A DNA stretch of 64,000 bases from an uncultured Prevotella sp. (lineage in GTDB: Bacteria > Bacteroidota > Bacteroidia > Bacteroidales > Bacteroidaceae). The notes under the pieces were generated by a model. It did not search any database. It had not been told where the DNA came from and was given only the letters and a program-made list of their open reading frames with translations. Each line of letters opens with the position of its first letter. Position 1 is the first letter of the stretch. Where the stretch lies: positions 558,001-622,000 of the forward strand of contig CAAGKM010000030.1 in the NCBI GenBank assembly GCA_900770395.1. The letters run 5' to 3'. The translations under genes and the position numbers were made by a program. Shown in pieces: positions 1 through 9,541 of the stretch.

Positions 1-1
1 G

Positions 2-394
2 AACGTCAACGGAGGGCTGACCGTAAGTGTGCCGATATTCGACAACAGGCAGACAAAGAGTGCTGTGGAACGGGCGAAAATCAACGAGGAGACAGCACGT
101 CTGGAGCTTGCCGACACGAAGCGACAGCTATATAACAGCGTGACGGGCTATTGGCTCGACGCCACCAACGCTCAGGAGAAATTCGTGGCAGGACAGGCAA
201 ATGTGGGCAGCGCGCAGCAAAGCTACGACATGATGCAGGAACAATTCCGTATGGGACTGAGGAACATTCAGGAGTTGCTGAGCAGCCGAGCAAGTCTGCT
301 GTCGGCGAGGCAGTCGCTGCTGCAGGATAAATATACTGCGGTGCTCAACAGGACTATGCTGGAATTTTATACGGGGAAGGAGATAAGGATTTAA
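2..394 (+). CDS. TolC-family outer membrane efflux protein, C-terminal part
   Basis: The gene is cut by the left edge; the frame is open from base 2, so the GTG at 29 is internal. The visible 130 residues are rich in Gln, Asn and Ala and form long amphipathic helices (for example around SVTGYWLDATNAQEKF and SARQSLLQDKY), as in the last coiled-coil repeat of TolC/OEP proteins. TolC proteins form the outer-membrane exit duct of tripartite pumps. The gene lies 25 bp upstream of a periplasmic adaptor and an ABC pump, which fits a complete MacAB-TolC-like exporter. Family assignment is fairly secure; substrate is unknown. Confidence 0.85.
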   Translation, partial: NVNGGLTVSVPIFDNRQTKSAVERAKINEETARLELADTKRQLYNSVTGYWLDATNAQEKFVAGQANVGSAQQSYDMMQEQFRMGLRNIQELLSSRASLLSARQSLLQDKYTAVLNRTMLEFYTGKEIRI

Positions 395-419
395 GATTTT
401 AATAAACAAAACAACGGTT

Positions 420-1604
420 ATGAATAAGAAAAAGATAATTGTAATCAGTGTTGCTGCCGTGGCAGTGGTTGCCGTCGCATGGACGGTATTTGGCGGAGAC
501 AAGGAAGCCGCAGCCGTGACCTATACAACGGCGAGGGTGGAGAAAGCCACAATGGAGAACAGTATCACCGCCACAGGAACCATCGAGCCTGTGACATCGG
601 TGGAGGTTGGTACTCAGGTGTCGGGAATCATCGACAAGATTTATGTTGACTACAACAGCGTGGTGAAGCGCGGACAAGTGATTGCCGAGCTCGACAAAAC
701 CAATCTTGTTAGCCAGCTCAACACTGCCAACAGCAACCTGCAGAGCGCTAAGAGCGACCTTGACTATCAGGCATTGAACTACAAGCGCATAAAAGCATTG
801 CACGATAAAGGGCTGGTGAGCGACAATGAGTTTGACACCGCAAGTCTGCAATACCGTCAGGCAAAGGCAACATATTCGGCACGTCAGGAGGCTGTGGCAA
901 CGGCAAAGACCAACCTCGGCTATGCCACTATCACGTCGCCCATTGACGGAGTGGTGCTCAGCCGCGCTGTGGAGGAGGGCCAGACTGTGGCATCAAGTTT
1001 CAACACCCCGACACTCTTCACCATTGCGCAGGACCTTACAAACATGAGAGTGATTGCCAAGGTGGACGAGGCCGACATAGGCGGAGTGATTGAAGGACAG
1101 GATGCAACCTTCACCGTGGATGCTTATCCCAATGACACCTTTAAGGGGAAGGTGACACAGGTGCGCCAGGAAGCCACCACCGAGAACAACGTGGTGACCT
1201 ACGAGGTTGTGATTTCCGCACCTAATGCCGACCTGAAGCTTAAGCCGGGACTCACTGCCAATGTGGTGATATACACACTCAGTCAGGATGGTGTGGTGAG
1301 CGTGCCGTCAAAGGCATTGCGTTTCACTCCGCAGAAACAGAATATTAAGAAGGGCGAGAAGATTGTTGACTGCAACGGAAAACAGAAGCTGTGGACCAAG
1401 AACGGCAATACATTCACTGCTCATGCCGTGACCACAGGAATGACCGACGGCAAACGCACACAAATTGTGGGCGGACTGAAAGAGGGCACTGAGATTATCG
1501 TAGAGGCTGAGGAAAACGCCATGCCCGGCGATGACGCTATGGGCGGAGAGGAAGCGGAACGCAGTCCGCTGATGCCCGGTCCGCCAAGCAAGAAAAAGAA
1601 GTAA
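420..1604 (+). CDS. MacA/HlyD-like periplasmic adaptor subunit of efflux pump
   Basis: This 394-residue protein opens with a single hydrophobic anchor (about residues 5-25) and then shows membrane-fusion-protein architecture: a barrel-sandwich segment (ITATGTIEPVTSVEVGTQVSG), a Gln/Ala-rich hairpin (about 95-165), and the return lipoyl half (TSPIDGVVLSRAVEEGQTV). A beta-barrel and membrane-proximal domain follow, and the C-terminus is Lys-rich. It would link the inner-membrane ABC pump encoded downstream to the TolC duct encoded upstream. The ATPase gene follows after 19 bp. Transported substrate is not evident. Confidence 0.88.
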   Translation: MNKKKIIVISVAAVAVVAVAWTVFGGDKEAAAVTYTTARVEKATMENSITATGTIEPVTSVEVGTQVSGIIDKIYVDYNSVVKRGQVIAELDKTNLVSQLNTANSNLQSAKSDLDYQALNYKRIKALHDKGLVSDNEFDTASLQYRQAKATYSARQEAVATAKTNLGYATITSPIDGVVLSRAVEEGQTVASSFNTPTLFTIAQDLTNMRVIAKVDEADIGGVIEGQDATFTVDAYPNDTFKGKVTQVRQEATTENNVVTYEVVISAPNADLKLKPGLTANVVIYTLSQDGVVSVPSKALRFTPQKQNIKKGEKIVDCNGKQKLWTKNGNTFTAHAVTTGMTDGKRTQIVGGLKEGTEIIVEAEENAMPGDDAMGGEEAERSPLMPGPPSKKKK

Positions 1605-1623
1605 TAATAAACAAGGTGTTATT

Positions 1624-2415
1624 ATGAGCGAGAAAAACATATTGCCCCGCAACGGGCATATAGATACAGAGAACCGCAAGGTGGTGATAGAGCTGCGCGA
1701 CGTGCGCCGCGACTTCCATGTGGGCGAGGAAATCGTTCACGCCCTGCGTGGAGTGTCGTTCAAGATTCACGAGGGCGAGTTTGTAACCATCATGGGAACA
1801 TCGGGCTCGGGCAAGTCTACGCTGCTCAACCAGCTTGGCTGTCTCGACACTCCCACCAGCGGCGAGTTTCTGCTCGACGGTGTACCCGTGCGAAGGATGA
1901 AAAGGTCGGAGAGGGCTGTGCTTCGCAACCGCAAGATAGGCTTTGTGTTTCAGAACTACAACCTTCTTGCCAAGACCACGGCGGTGGAGAATGTTGAGCT
2001 GCCCCTGATGTACAACTCAGAGGTGTCGGCGAGGGAGCGCCGCGAGCGTAGCATAAAATGTCTGGAGCTTGTGGGACTTGGGCAACGTCTTAACCATAAG
2101 TCGAACCAGATGTCGGGAGGTCAGATGCAGCGTGTGGCAATAGCACGTGCTCTGGTGAATAATCCTGCGGTGATACTTGCCGATGAGGCGACAGGTAACC
2201 TCGACACCCGCACCTCGTTTGAGATTCTTGTGCTGTTCCAACGCTTGTTTGCCGCAGGACGCACAATAATCTTCGTTACCCACAACCCCGAGATTGCCCA
2301 GTACAGCAGCCGTAACATCACACTGCGCGACGGAGTGATAAAGGAAGACAGAATTAATGAGAATATCCTCTCGGCTGCCGAGGCGCTCGCCGCCCTGCCG
2401 CCAGTGGAGGACTAA
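1624..2415 (+). CDS. ABC transporter ATP-binding protein (MacB/LolD type)
   Basis: The 263-residue protein has the full nucleotide-binding set: Walker A GTSGSGKST (about residues 59-67), a Q-loop (VFQNYNLL), the signature MSGGQMQRVAIARAL, Walker B AVILADEATGNLDT and an H-loop (FVTHNPEIA). The DEATGNLD form is typical of the MacB/LolD/FtsE group. In E. coli MacB the ATPase and permease are fused; here they are two adjacent genes. An N-terminal extension of roughly 20 residues precedes the domain. It would power the neighbouring permease. Confidence 0.93.
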   Translation: MSEKNILPRNGHIDTENRKVVIELRDVRRDFHVGEEIVHALRGVSFKIHEGEFVTIMGTSGSGKSTLLNQLGCLDTPTSGEFLLDGVPVRRMKRSERAVLRNRKIGFVFQNYNLLAKTTAVENVELPLMYNSEVSARERRERSIKCLELVGLGQRLNHKSNQMSGGQMQRVAIARALVNNPAVILADEATGNLDTRTSFEILVLFQRLFAAGRTIIFVTHNPEIAQYSSRNITLRDGVIKEDRINENILSAAEALAALPPVED

Positions 2416-2436
2416 TTACACATTATTATATATATT

Positions 2437-3660
2437 ATGCACATAGAGAATTTGTTTAAGATAGCCCTGAGGGCGATTGCCGCCAACAAACTGCGGTCGT
2501 TTCTCACCATGCTGGGCATCATCATCGGTGTGGCGGCAGTGATTGCAATGCTTGCCATAGGTCAGGGGTCAAAGGCGAGCATACAGGCAAACATCGCGCA
2601 GATGGGAAGTAATGTGATAATGATACGTCCGGGACAGGACCGCGGGCCAGGCGGTGCACGGCAGAGTGCAGAGAGCATGGAGACATTGAAGTTGCGCGAT
2701 TATGAGGCATTGTGCAATGAGTCGAAGCTGTTGTCGGCACTATCACCCAATGTGTCGGCATCGGGACAGTTTGTAAATGGAAACAATAACACACCGTCAT
2801 CACTCTACGGAGTGTCGCCGGGCTATCTTGAAATCCGCCAGCTTAAGGTTGAGGAAGGCGACATGTTCACCGAGCAGGATGTTAAGTCGAGTGCAAAGGT
2901 GTGCGTGGTGGGAAAGACCGTGGTGGACAATCTTTTCCCAAACGGTGAGGATCCAGTGGGGCGTGTGATACGCTTCAAGTCGATTCCCTTCCGCATCGTG
3001 GGAGTGCTGAAATCGAAAGGCTACAACTCGTTTGGCATGGACCAGGACGACCTTGTGCTCGCTCCTTACACCACGGTGATGAAGCGCATCATGGCTGTCA
3101 CCTATCTGCAGGGCATCAACGCCTCGGCTGTGGACGAGAAACAGACCGACGAGGCTATAGAGGAAATCACCACGATACTGCGTGCACAGCATAAGCTCGG
3201 CGAAGGCGATGAGGACAACTTCAACATCCGCTCTCAGCAGGAGATGGCATCGATGATGACCAGCACCAGCGACACGATGACCGTGCTGCTGCTCGTGGTG
3301 GCGTGTATCTCGCTTGTGGTGGGCGGTATTGGCATCATGAACATCATGTATGTTTCAGTGACCGAGCGCACCAAGGAGATAGGTCTGCGAATGTCGGTGG
3401 GAGCACGCGGTGTGGACATCCTCACCCAGTTCCTCATCGAGGCTGTCATGCTCAGCGTCACAGGCGGTATCATCGGGGTGTTTGTGGGACTGCTTGCCGC
3501 ATTTGGCGTCAATGTCTTTGCCCACTGGCCCATAGAGATACAGGGATGGAGCGTGCTGCTAAGCTTTGCCGTGTGCACAGCCACGGGAATATTCTTCGGC
3601 TGGTATCCTGCCAGGAAGGCGGCAAGGCTCGACCCTATAGAGGCACTGCGCTATGAATAA
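2437..3660 (+). CDS. MacB-like ABC transporter permease (MacB_PCD + FtsX)
   Basis: The 407-residue protein follows the MacB permease plan. A first membrane helix (about residues 20-45, FLTMLGIIIGVAAVIAMLAIG) is followed by a large periplasmic domain, then three helices in an FtsX domain (about 275-400) ending SWYPARKA-like as GWYPARKAARLDPIEALRYE. The motif TERTKEIGLRMSVGA lies between helices, as in other MacB/FtsX proteins. MacB-type systems act as mechanotransmission pumps that drive substrates from the periplasm through TolC. It is the last gene of the efflux operon; 128 bp separate it from the histidine kinase. Confidence 0.92.
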   Translation: MHIENLFKIALRAIAANKLRSFLTMLGIIIGVAAVIAMLAIGQGSKASIQANIAQMGSNVIMIRPGQDRGPGGARQSAESMETLKLRDYEALCNESKLLSALSPNVSASGQFVNGNNNTPSSLYGVSPGYLEIRQLKVEEGDMFTEQDVKSSAKVCVVGKTVVDNLFPNGEDPVGRVIRFKSIPFRIVGVLKSKGYNSFGMDQDDLVLAPYTTVMKRIMAVTYLQGINASAVDEKQTDEAIEEITTILRAQHKLGEGDEDNFNIRSQQEMASMMTSTSDTMTVLLLVVACISLVVGGIGIMNIMYVSVTERTKEIGLRMSVGARGVDILTQFLIEAVMLSVTGGIIGVFVGLLAAFGVNVFAHWPIEIQGWSVLLSFAVCTATGIFFGWYPARKAARLDPIEALRYE

Positions 3661-3674
3661 AGGATTTTGTTAGG

Positions 3675-3705
3675 CTTGTCAGACTTGTCGGACAGGTCTG
3701 ACAAG
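3675..3705. repeat. Hairpin between efflux operon and histidine kinase gene
   Basis: A perfect 10-bp inverted repeat (cttgtcagac at 3675-3684, gtctgacaag at 3696-3705) with an 11-nt loop lies just after the permease stop. It has no T-run, so it is not a classical terminator. It is followed by a short direct repeat (attccccgat). It is probably a dispersed palindromic repeat or an mRNA 3'-end structure. Confidence 0.5.
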
Positions 3706-3788
3706 TCGGACATTCCCCGATATTCCCCGATGACACAATAAATCCCCCAATCCTCCGTTTCTTTTAAAGAAAAATCTCTTGAATAATT

Positions 3789-4901
3789 ATGTCAAAACGA
3801 ATATACCCTTCGAGCGATAATCTTGCCGCAATAGGAATACATTTGCTTGTGTTGCTATATGTGCTGGCGTCACCAGTGCTATTAATGGGGCCGAGCGATT
3901 CCATCACCCTCACAGAATATTTTCAGCGCATAGTCAGTCCGCTGTTTATGTGCGCTGTGTTCTACACCAATTTCTTTTTCTTTGTTCCAAAGCTGTTTCT
4001 GCAAAAACGCTATTGGATGTTTTTTGCGCTCAATGTGGTGTTGCTGTTCCTTATAACGTGGCTGCAAAACCTGTATTTTGGATATCTCTTTGAGCAGTGG
4101 CTCGCTCATGGAGATGATGAGAGGCGGAGGCATGTCATACACATGATTCGTCATAAGGAGGAAGTGGGTGCTGTGGCAATGTTTTTGAAAAGCTATGCCC
4201 GCACACTGCTCTCGCATCTCATTGTGGTGGTGATAGCCCTGTCGGCACGCATATCGCTGCAGTGGAACAAGGCAGAGAAAGCGCGCCAGCAGGCAGAGAT
4301 AGGACTGCGCGAGGCTGAGCTGCAGAACCTCCGCAACCAAATAAACCCGCACTTCCTGCTCAACACCCTGAACAATATCTACTCGCTCACCGCCTTCGAC
4401 ACCGACAAGGCTCAGGAGGGAATCCTCAAGCTGAGCAGTCTGTTGCGATATGTTCTCTACAAAGACCAGTCGCCAAGGGTGGAGCTGCAGAAGGAGATAG
4501 ATTTTCTGATGAACTACATTGACCTGATGAAAATGCGACTTACGGATAACACCGAGGTGCGATTGTCTGTCGAATGCCCCAATGCCGCCGGCATACAGGT
4601 GGCGCCATTGATTTTCATATCGCTGGTGGAAAACGCCTTCAAGCATGGAGTAAGTCCTAATGAACCGTCGTTTATCCACATCGCAATGTCATCATCCGAT
4701 GATGGAAAGATAACATTCGGCTGCACCAACAGCAATTATCCAAAGACAAGGACCGACGACAAAAGTCCGCAGGGAATTGGCTTGCAGCAGGTGAGCCGCA
4801 GGCTGGAGCACAACTATCCCGGAGCATACGTGTGGAACTACGGCACCAATGACGATGCAACCGTCTACAGCTCGACAATTGAAATAAACACTGAACATTA
4901 A
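3789..4901 (+). CDS. LytS/YehU-family sensor histidine kinase
   Basis: The 370-residue protein has four predicted membrane helices in the first 150 residues and a short coiled coil (QQAEIGLREAELQNLRNQ). The His_kinase domain follows, with the phospho-acceptor His in QINPHFLLNTLNNIYSL (about residue 190). The ATP lid region includes SLVENAFKHGV (N-box) and GIGLQQVSRRLEHNY (G-box). This family signals to LytTR response regulators, one of which follows after 16 bp. Location suggests, but does not prove, control of the adjacent efflux operon. Confidence 0.92.
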   Translation: MSKRIYPSSDNLAAIGIHLLVLLYVLASPVLLMGPSDSITLTEYFQRIVSPLFMCAVFYTNFFFFVPKLFLQKRYWMFFALNVVLLFLITWLQNLYFGYLFEQWLAHGDDERRRHVIHMIRHKEEVGAVAMFLKSYARTLLSHLIVVVIALSARISLQWNKAEKARQQAEIGLREAELQNLRNQINPHFLLNTLNNIYSLTAFDTDKAQEGILKLSSLLRYVLYKDQSPRVELQKEIDFLMNYIDLMKMRLTDNTEVRLSVECPNAAGIQVAPLIFISLVENAFKHGVSPNEPSFIHIAMSSSDDGKITFGCTNSNYPKTRTDDKSPQGIGLQQVSRRLEHNYPGAYVWNYGTNDDATVYSSTIEINTEH

Positions 4902-4917
4902 AACACTGAACACTCTT

Positions 4918-5670
4918 ATGATTCTCTCATGTACTATAATCGATGACGAGCCTTTAGCCGTGAAACTGCTGGAGAGCTATGTGGCAAAGACTCCGTTTCT
5001 GGAGCTCCGCAGCACTTACTCAAGCGCCGTGGAGGCTGTTGCCGGGCTTACCGAGAATCCTGTTGACCTGCTGTTCCTTGACATCCAGATGCCGGGACTC
5101 AACGGACTGGAGTTTGCCAAGATTGTTGACAAACGCACGCGGATAGTGTTCACCACGGCATTCAGCAGCTATGCCGTAGACGGATATAAGGTGAACGCCA
5201 TCGACTATCTGATGAAGCCGTTCGGATATACCGACTTTCTTGCTGCGGCACAAAAGGCGCTGGCATATTTTGAGGCTGTGGGGCAGCACAAAGATGGTAC
5301 CGCTCAATTATCAGGCAGCAATGATGTGTCCTCAGCCGATGCCGAGAGCTTTTTTGTGAAGAGTGACTACCGCATTGTGCGGCTTTCCTACCGTAACATC
5401 CTTTATGTAGAGGGGCTGAAGGACTATGTGAAGATTTACACCGAAAACGAGAAACGCGCCACGGTGGCGCTTGCCTCCATGACGCGTATTGCTGATTTCC
5501 TGCCCCAAAACTTCATCCGTGTTCACCGCTCGTTCATTGTCAATATGGATCATGTGGACATCATCGACCGCGGACAGATTGTGATTGCCGACCGCAACAT
5601 CAACATCGGCGAGTCCTACAAGGATGCCATCAGCGAGTATGTCAGCAAGCGGATGTTGCAGGGACGCTGA
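4918..5670 (+). CDS. LytTR-family response regulator
   Basis: The 250-residue protein has an N-terminal receiver domain with the acidic pair in IIDDEPLAVKLL, the phosphorylated Asp in LLFLDIQMPGLNG (about residue 58) and the conserved Lys in DYLMKPFGY. A LytTR DNA-binding domain occupies about residues 140-245, including the conserved NFIRVHRSFIVNMDHV. It pairs with the kinase encoded just upstream. LytTR proteins bind imperfect direct repeats; no target site could be pointed to with confidence here. Confidence 0.94.
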   Translation: MILSCTIIDDEPLAVKLLESYVAKTPFLELRSTYSSAVEAVAGLTENPVDLLFLDIQMPGLNGLEFAKIVDKRTRIVFTTAFSSYAVDGYKVNAIDYLMKPFGYTDFLAAAQKALAYFEAVGQHKDGTAQLSGSNDVSSADAESFFVKSDYRIVRLSYRNILYVEGLKDYVKIYTENEKRATVALASMTRIADFLPQNFIRVHRSFIVNMDHVDIIDRGQIVIADRNINIGESYKDAISEYVSKRMLQGR

Positions 5671-5705
5671 GAGGATGTGTCGAAATTAGAAACAAATAAT
5701 TATAA

Positions 5706-5868
5706 CTCAAGTTTCGCATATCCTTGATATGCTGTCAGTAAACAAGTTGACAAGTAAACGAGTAGTCAGTAAACTATGCGAATGATTCGTTTGTTGTCTA
5801 TAGGCAAACAACTTGTCAACTCGTCAACTTGTTTACTGAAGCAAGTTCCCGGACTTGCGAAACTTGAG
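5706..5868. repeat. Composite nested inverted repeat downstream of lytTR gene
   Basis: In the 325-bp gap between convergent genes, an outer perfect 13-bp inverted repeat (ctcaagtttcgca 5706-5718 / tgcgaaacttgag 5856-5868) encloses an inner perfect 16-bp one (cagtaaacaagttgac 5736-5751 / gtcaacttgtttactg 5823-5838). The interior repeats the CAAGT/ACTTG theme several more times. The nested symmetry suggests a folded non-coding element or palindromic mobile repeat. No coding potential is evident. Confidence 0.6.
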
Positions 5869-5886
5869 ATTATAATGGTATAATTC

Positions 5887-5959
5887 AGGCACGGATTACA
5901 CGGATTCCACTGAATTTATTTATTTTCCCAATCCAGTGAAATCCGTGTAATCCGTGCCT
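5887..5959. repeat. Palindromic dispersed repeat, copy 1
   Basis: The arms aggcacggattacacggat (5887-5905) and its exact reverse complement (5941-5959) flank a 35-bp AT-rich centre. The same arm sequence recurs at 9290-9349 around a different centre, so this is a dispersed family. It lies between the tail ends of two convergent genes, where it could also act as a transcript-end structure. Confidence 0.7.
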
Positions 5960-5995
5960 AAAAAAGAGTGGAAGGGCTGGTCTTGGCAACCTCCG

Positions 5996-6943
<948 letters not shown>

Positions 6944-7097
6944 AGTTCATTTGTTTTTTGATTATAAAATAGTTGTTTTCGTTGTCTCAATTATTTCTTA
7001 TTGGATTTTCTGCTACAAATATACGAAGAAAATCCTGAAAAACAGGGATTTTCAGCTCCTTTTGTGCTCTTTTAACAGTTGAGGTGCGGCAGCTCAA

Positions 7098-7185
7098 AAA
7101 AATTATAGTTATAATCTTGAAAAATTATAGCTATAATTTTTTCAAATCATGTACAAGATTTTTTCAAATCCTGTACATAATTTTT
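7098..7185. repeat. 22-bp periodic palindrome array
   Basis: Four 22-bp units have palindromic cores centred at about 7108.5, 7130.5, 7152.5 and 7174.5. The first two cores are ATTATAG/TTATAAT-type; the third and fourth are tgtaca. Units 2-4 end in a T-tract, and units 3 and 4 begin tcaaatc. Exact two-turn spacing is typical of multi-site protein binding. It lies in the 425-bp gap between the divergent aldo-keto reductase and helicase genes. Confidence 0.55.
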
Positions 7186-7256
7186 TCAAGCAACCCGACA
7201 TCAGTTTTTTTCGGCGGAAAAATGGCTGGAAATTTGGCGGTTTTTCGGGAATTTTT

Positions 7257-7297
7257 TGTACCTTTGGAGAAGGTACGCTGCATTTCGGCATAAAAAA
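7257..7297 (+). repeat. Promoter-leader repeat, copy 1
   Basis: A -7-like box (tacctttg, 7259-7266) is followed 15 bp later by tacgctgcatttcggcataa. The same arrangement recurs at 9403-9441. Both copies precede, by about 80-100 bp, a second promoter and a plus-strand gene. It is probably a dispersed repeat carrying a promoter-like box. Confidence 0.5.
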
Positions 7298-7318
7298 TAT
7301 TAAAATTTCATTTTATAT

Positions 7319-7349
7319 TTTGTTCTGCTCTCAATTTGCAGTACCTTTG
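7319..7349 (+). promoter_or_regulatory. Bacteroidetes-type promoter of helicase gene
   Basis: The -33 TTTG (7319-7322), a 19-bp spacer and the -7 TACCTTTG (7342-7349) match the sigma-ABfr consensus. The box overlaps the upstream ATG at 7336, which argues that translation starts at 7369. Confidence 0.75.
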
Positions 7350-7368
7350 GACTAAAACTTTACTGACG

Positions 7369-9252
7369 ATGACCGAAAAGATACCAAACAATCAGATAAC
7401 GTCGCCCATCCTGGAGCTTCAGCGGCAGAGGATGCTGCTGGAGATGGAGCGCGACGCCGACCGCGAAGCCTTTAAGAAACAGACGCAGGCGGCGGGCATA
7501 CGCCGGATGGTGAAGCGCGGCGACGCGTGGCTGCCCGTGAGCGTGGGCAAGAGCTACTACAACTCGCTCAACCAGCGCGCCGTGGAAATCTTCCGCACCG
7601 CCGACCACGACATAGAGCACAACTTTGAGTACGGACGCCCCGTGATGTTCTTCAAGGGCGAGGAGTGCAGCTATTTCCCCTTTCTCGCCACGGTGAGCTA
7701 CGTCGACGGCGACCGCATGGTGGTGACCGTGCCCGACAGCGCCGCCGTTGCCGACCTCATGACCGAGGGCGTGGGAGTGCAGCTGGCGTTCGACGAGACG
7801 AGCTACCGCACGATGTTCGACGCGCTCAACCGCACCATCGCCGCAAAAGGCCGGCTGGGCTATCTCCGCGACCTCTTCTACTCGCATCAGAAGGTTGAGA
7901 AGCTGTCGTTCCAGCCCATACGCTTCGCCTACCTCAACGCTACTCAGGAACGGGCGGTCAACGAGGTGCTCTGGGCTAAGGACGTGGCAGTGGTGCACGG
8001 ACCTCCGGGCACGGGCAAGACCACCACGCTGGTGGAGGCTATCTACGAGACGCTGCGCCGCGAGAGTCAGGTGCTGGTGTGCGCGCAGAGCAATATGGCG
8101 GTGGACTGGATTTCGGAAAAGCTGGTTGACCGCGGCGTAAACGTGCTCCGCATAGGCAATCCCGCGAGGGTCAACGACAAGATGCTGTCGTTCACCTACG
8201 AGCGGCGGTTTGAGGCTCATCCCGACTACCCTCACCTTTGGAGCATCCGCAAGGCTATCCGTGAGCTGCGGGCTCACCGCAAGCGGGGCGACGAGCGCTA
8301 TCACCAGAAACTGGAGAGCCTGAAGAGCCGCGCCGCAGAAATAGAAATACGAATCAATGCCGAGTTGTTTGGCGAGGCGCGCGTGATAGCGTCGACGCTT
8401 GTGGGCAGCGCCAACCGCCTGTTGGACGGCATGAAGTTCAGCACATTATTTATAGACGAGGCGGCGCAGGCGCTCGAAGCCGCCTGCTGGATTGCCATAC
8501 GCCGTGCGGGCAGGGTGGTGCTCGCCGGCGACCACTGCCAGCTGCCGCCCACGGTGAAATGCTACGAGGCGATGAAGGGCGGGCTGGGCAAGACGCTAAT
8601 GGAGCGCATCGTCGACAATAAGCCTGAGGCGGTGACGCTGCTGCAGACGCAGTATCGAATGAACGAGGAGATTATGCGCTTCTCAAGCGACTGGTTCTAT
8701 GAGAACAAGGTGGAGTCGGCACCCTCGGTGCGCCACCGCTCCATTCTCGACTACGACGTGCCGATGGAGTGGATTGACACCAGCCAGTTCGACTGCAAGG
8801 AGGAATTTGTGGGCGAGAGCTTCGGGCGCATCAACAAGCTGGAGGCGGAGCTTACTTTGCTCACGCTGAAGACTTATTTTGAGAAGATAGGCAAGCAGAG
8901 GATACTCGACGAGCGCGTAGACGTGGGGATAATCTCGCCCTACCGCCTGCAGGTGCAGTATCTCAGGCGGCTCGTGATGAAGCGCGAGTATTTCAAGCCG
9001 TTCCGCCGCATGATTAGCGTCAACACCGTGGACGGCTTTCAGGGGCAGGAGCGCGACGTGATAATAATCTCGCTCGTGCGTGCCAACGACGAGGGGCAGA
9101 TAGGTTTTCTGCGCGACCTGCGGCGCATGAACGTGGCGATGACGCGGGCGAGGGCGAAGCTCATCATCCTCGGCGACACTCCCACAATGACCCATCACCC
9201 CTTCTACCGCAAGCTGTGGGAATACGTGAAGGCGCTGAATGGGGCTATCTGA
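7369..9252 (+). CDS. SF1 DNA/RNA helicase (DNA2/NAM7, IGHMBP2-like)
   Basis: The 627-residue protein has all main superfamily 1B motifs: Walker A VVHGPPGTGKTTTLVE (about residue 215), motif Ia (VLVCAQSNMAVDWI), Walker B LFIDEAAQALEAA, motif III LAGDHCQLPPTV, motif IV (LLQTQYRMNEEIM), motif V (VNTVDGFQGQERDVIIIS) and motif VI (RRMNVAMTRARAKLIILG). An N-terminal beta-barrel-like region of about 200 residues precedes the core, as in IGHMBP2 relatives. The start at 7369 is preferred because the promoter covers the earlier ATG at 7336. It is a single gene; the cellular role is probably nucleic-acid unwinding in repair or RNA metabolism. Confidence 0.9.
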   Translation: MTEKIPNNQITSPILELQRQRMLLEMERDADREAFKKQTQAAGIRRMVKRGDAWLPVSVGKSYYNSLNQRAVEIFRTADHDIEHNFEYGRPVMFFKGEECSYFPFLATVSYVDGDRMVVTVPDSAAVADLMTEGVGVQLAFDETSYRTMFDALNRTIAAKGRLGYLRDLFYSHQKVEKLSFQPIRFAYLNATQERAVNEVLWAKDVAVVHGPPGTGKTTTLVEAIYETLRRESQVLVCAQSNMAVDWISEKLVDRGVNVLRIGNPARVNDKMLSFTYERRFEAHPDYPHLWSIRKAIRELRAHRKRGDERYHQKLESLKSRAAEIEIRINAELFGEARVIASTLVGSANRLLDGMKFSTLFIDEAAQALEAACWIAIRRAGRVVLAGDHCQLPPTVKCYEAMKGGLGKTLMERIVDNKPEAVTLLQTQYRMNEEIMRFSSDWFYENKVESAPSVRHRSILDYDVPMEWIDTSQFDCKEEFVGESFGRINKLEAELTLLTLKTYFEKIGKQRILDERVDVGIISPYRLQVQYLRRLVMKREYFKPFRRMISVNTVDGFQGQERDVIIISLVRANDEGQIGFLRDLRRMNVAMTRARAKLIILGDTPTMTHHPFYRKLWEYVKALNGAI

Positions 9253-9289
9253 AAAGCCTGTCACTGCTTACTATAGTATCATGATTTTA

Positions 9290-9349
9290 GGCACGGATTA
9301 CACGGATGTCACGGAATAAGAAAACCGTGAAATCCGTGTAATCCGTGCC
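9290..9349. repeat. Palindromic dispersed repeat, copy 2
   Basis: The arms ggcacggattacacggat (9290-9307) and the exact reverse complement (9332-9349) enclose a 24-bp centre unlike that of copy 1 at 5887. It lies 37 bp after the helicase stop. Confidence 0.7.
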
Positions 9350-9402
9350 AAAAAGAAAGTTGGGCAGACGTTTTCGGACAATCGTTTCTTCATTTTTTTT
9401 CG

Positions 9403-9441
9403 TACTTTTGGATAAGTTTACGCTGCATCTCGGCATAAAAT
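9403..9441 (+). repeat. Promoter-leader repeat, copy 2
   Basis: tacttttg (9403-9410) followed 16 bp later by tacgctgcatctcggcataa matches copy 1 at 7257 closely. As there, another promoter follows, here that of sufE. Confidence 0.5.
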
Positions 9442-9476
9442 ATTGAAGATTCTTCATTGACTTCGTCGATTTTTCA

Positions 9477-9509
9477 ATTCTTCATTCTTCATTCTTCATT
9501 TTTTTTCGT
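9477..9509 (+). promoter_or_regulatory. sufE promoter with heptamer tandem repeat
   Basis: The -7 box TAACTTTG (9502-9509) is preceded by about three tandem copies of a 7-mer (attcttc) covering 9477-9497. No clear TTTG -33 box exists; the heptamer array occupies its position. Confidence 0.5.
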
Positions 9510-9541
9510 AACTTTGCACGCTGAAAATAAAACAACAAACT

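Noticed and set aside
5706..5868. CRISPR-like array
   Set aside because: Repeats are inverted and unequally spaced, without uniform spacers or cas genes.
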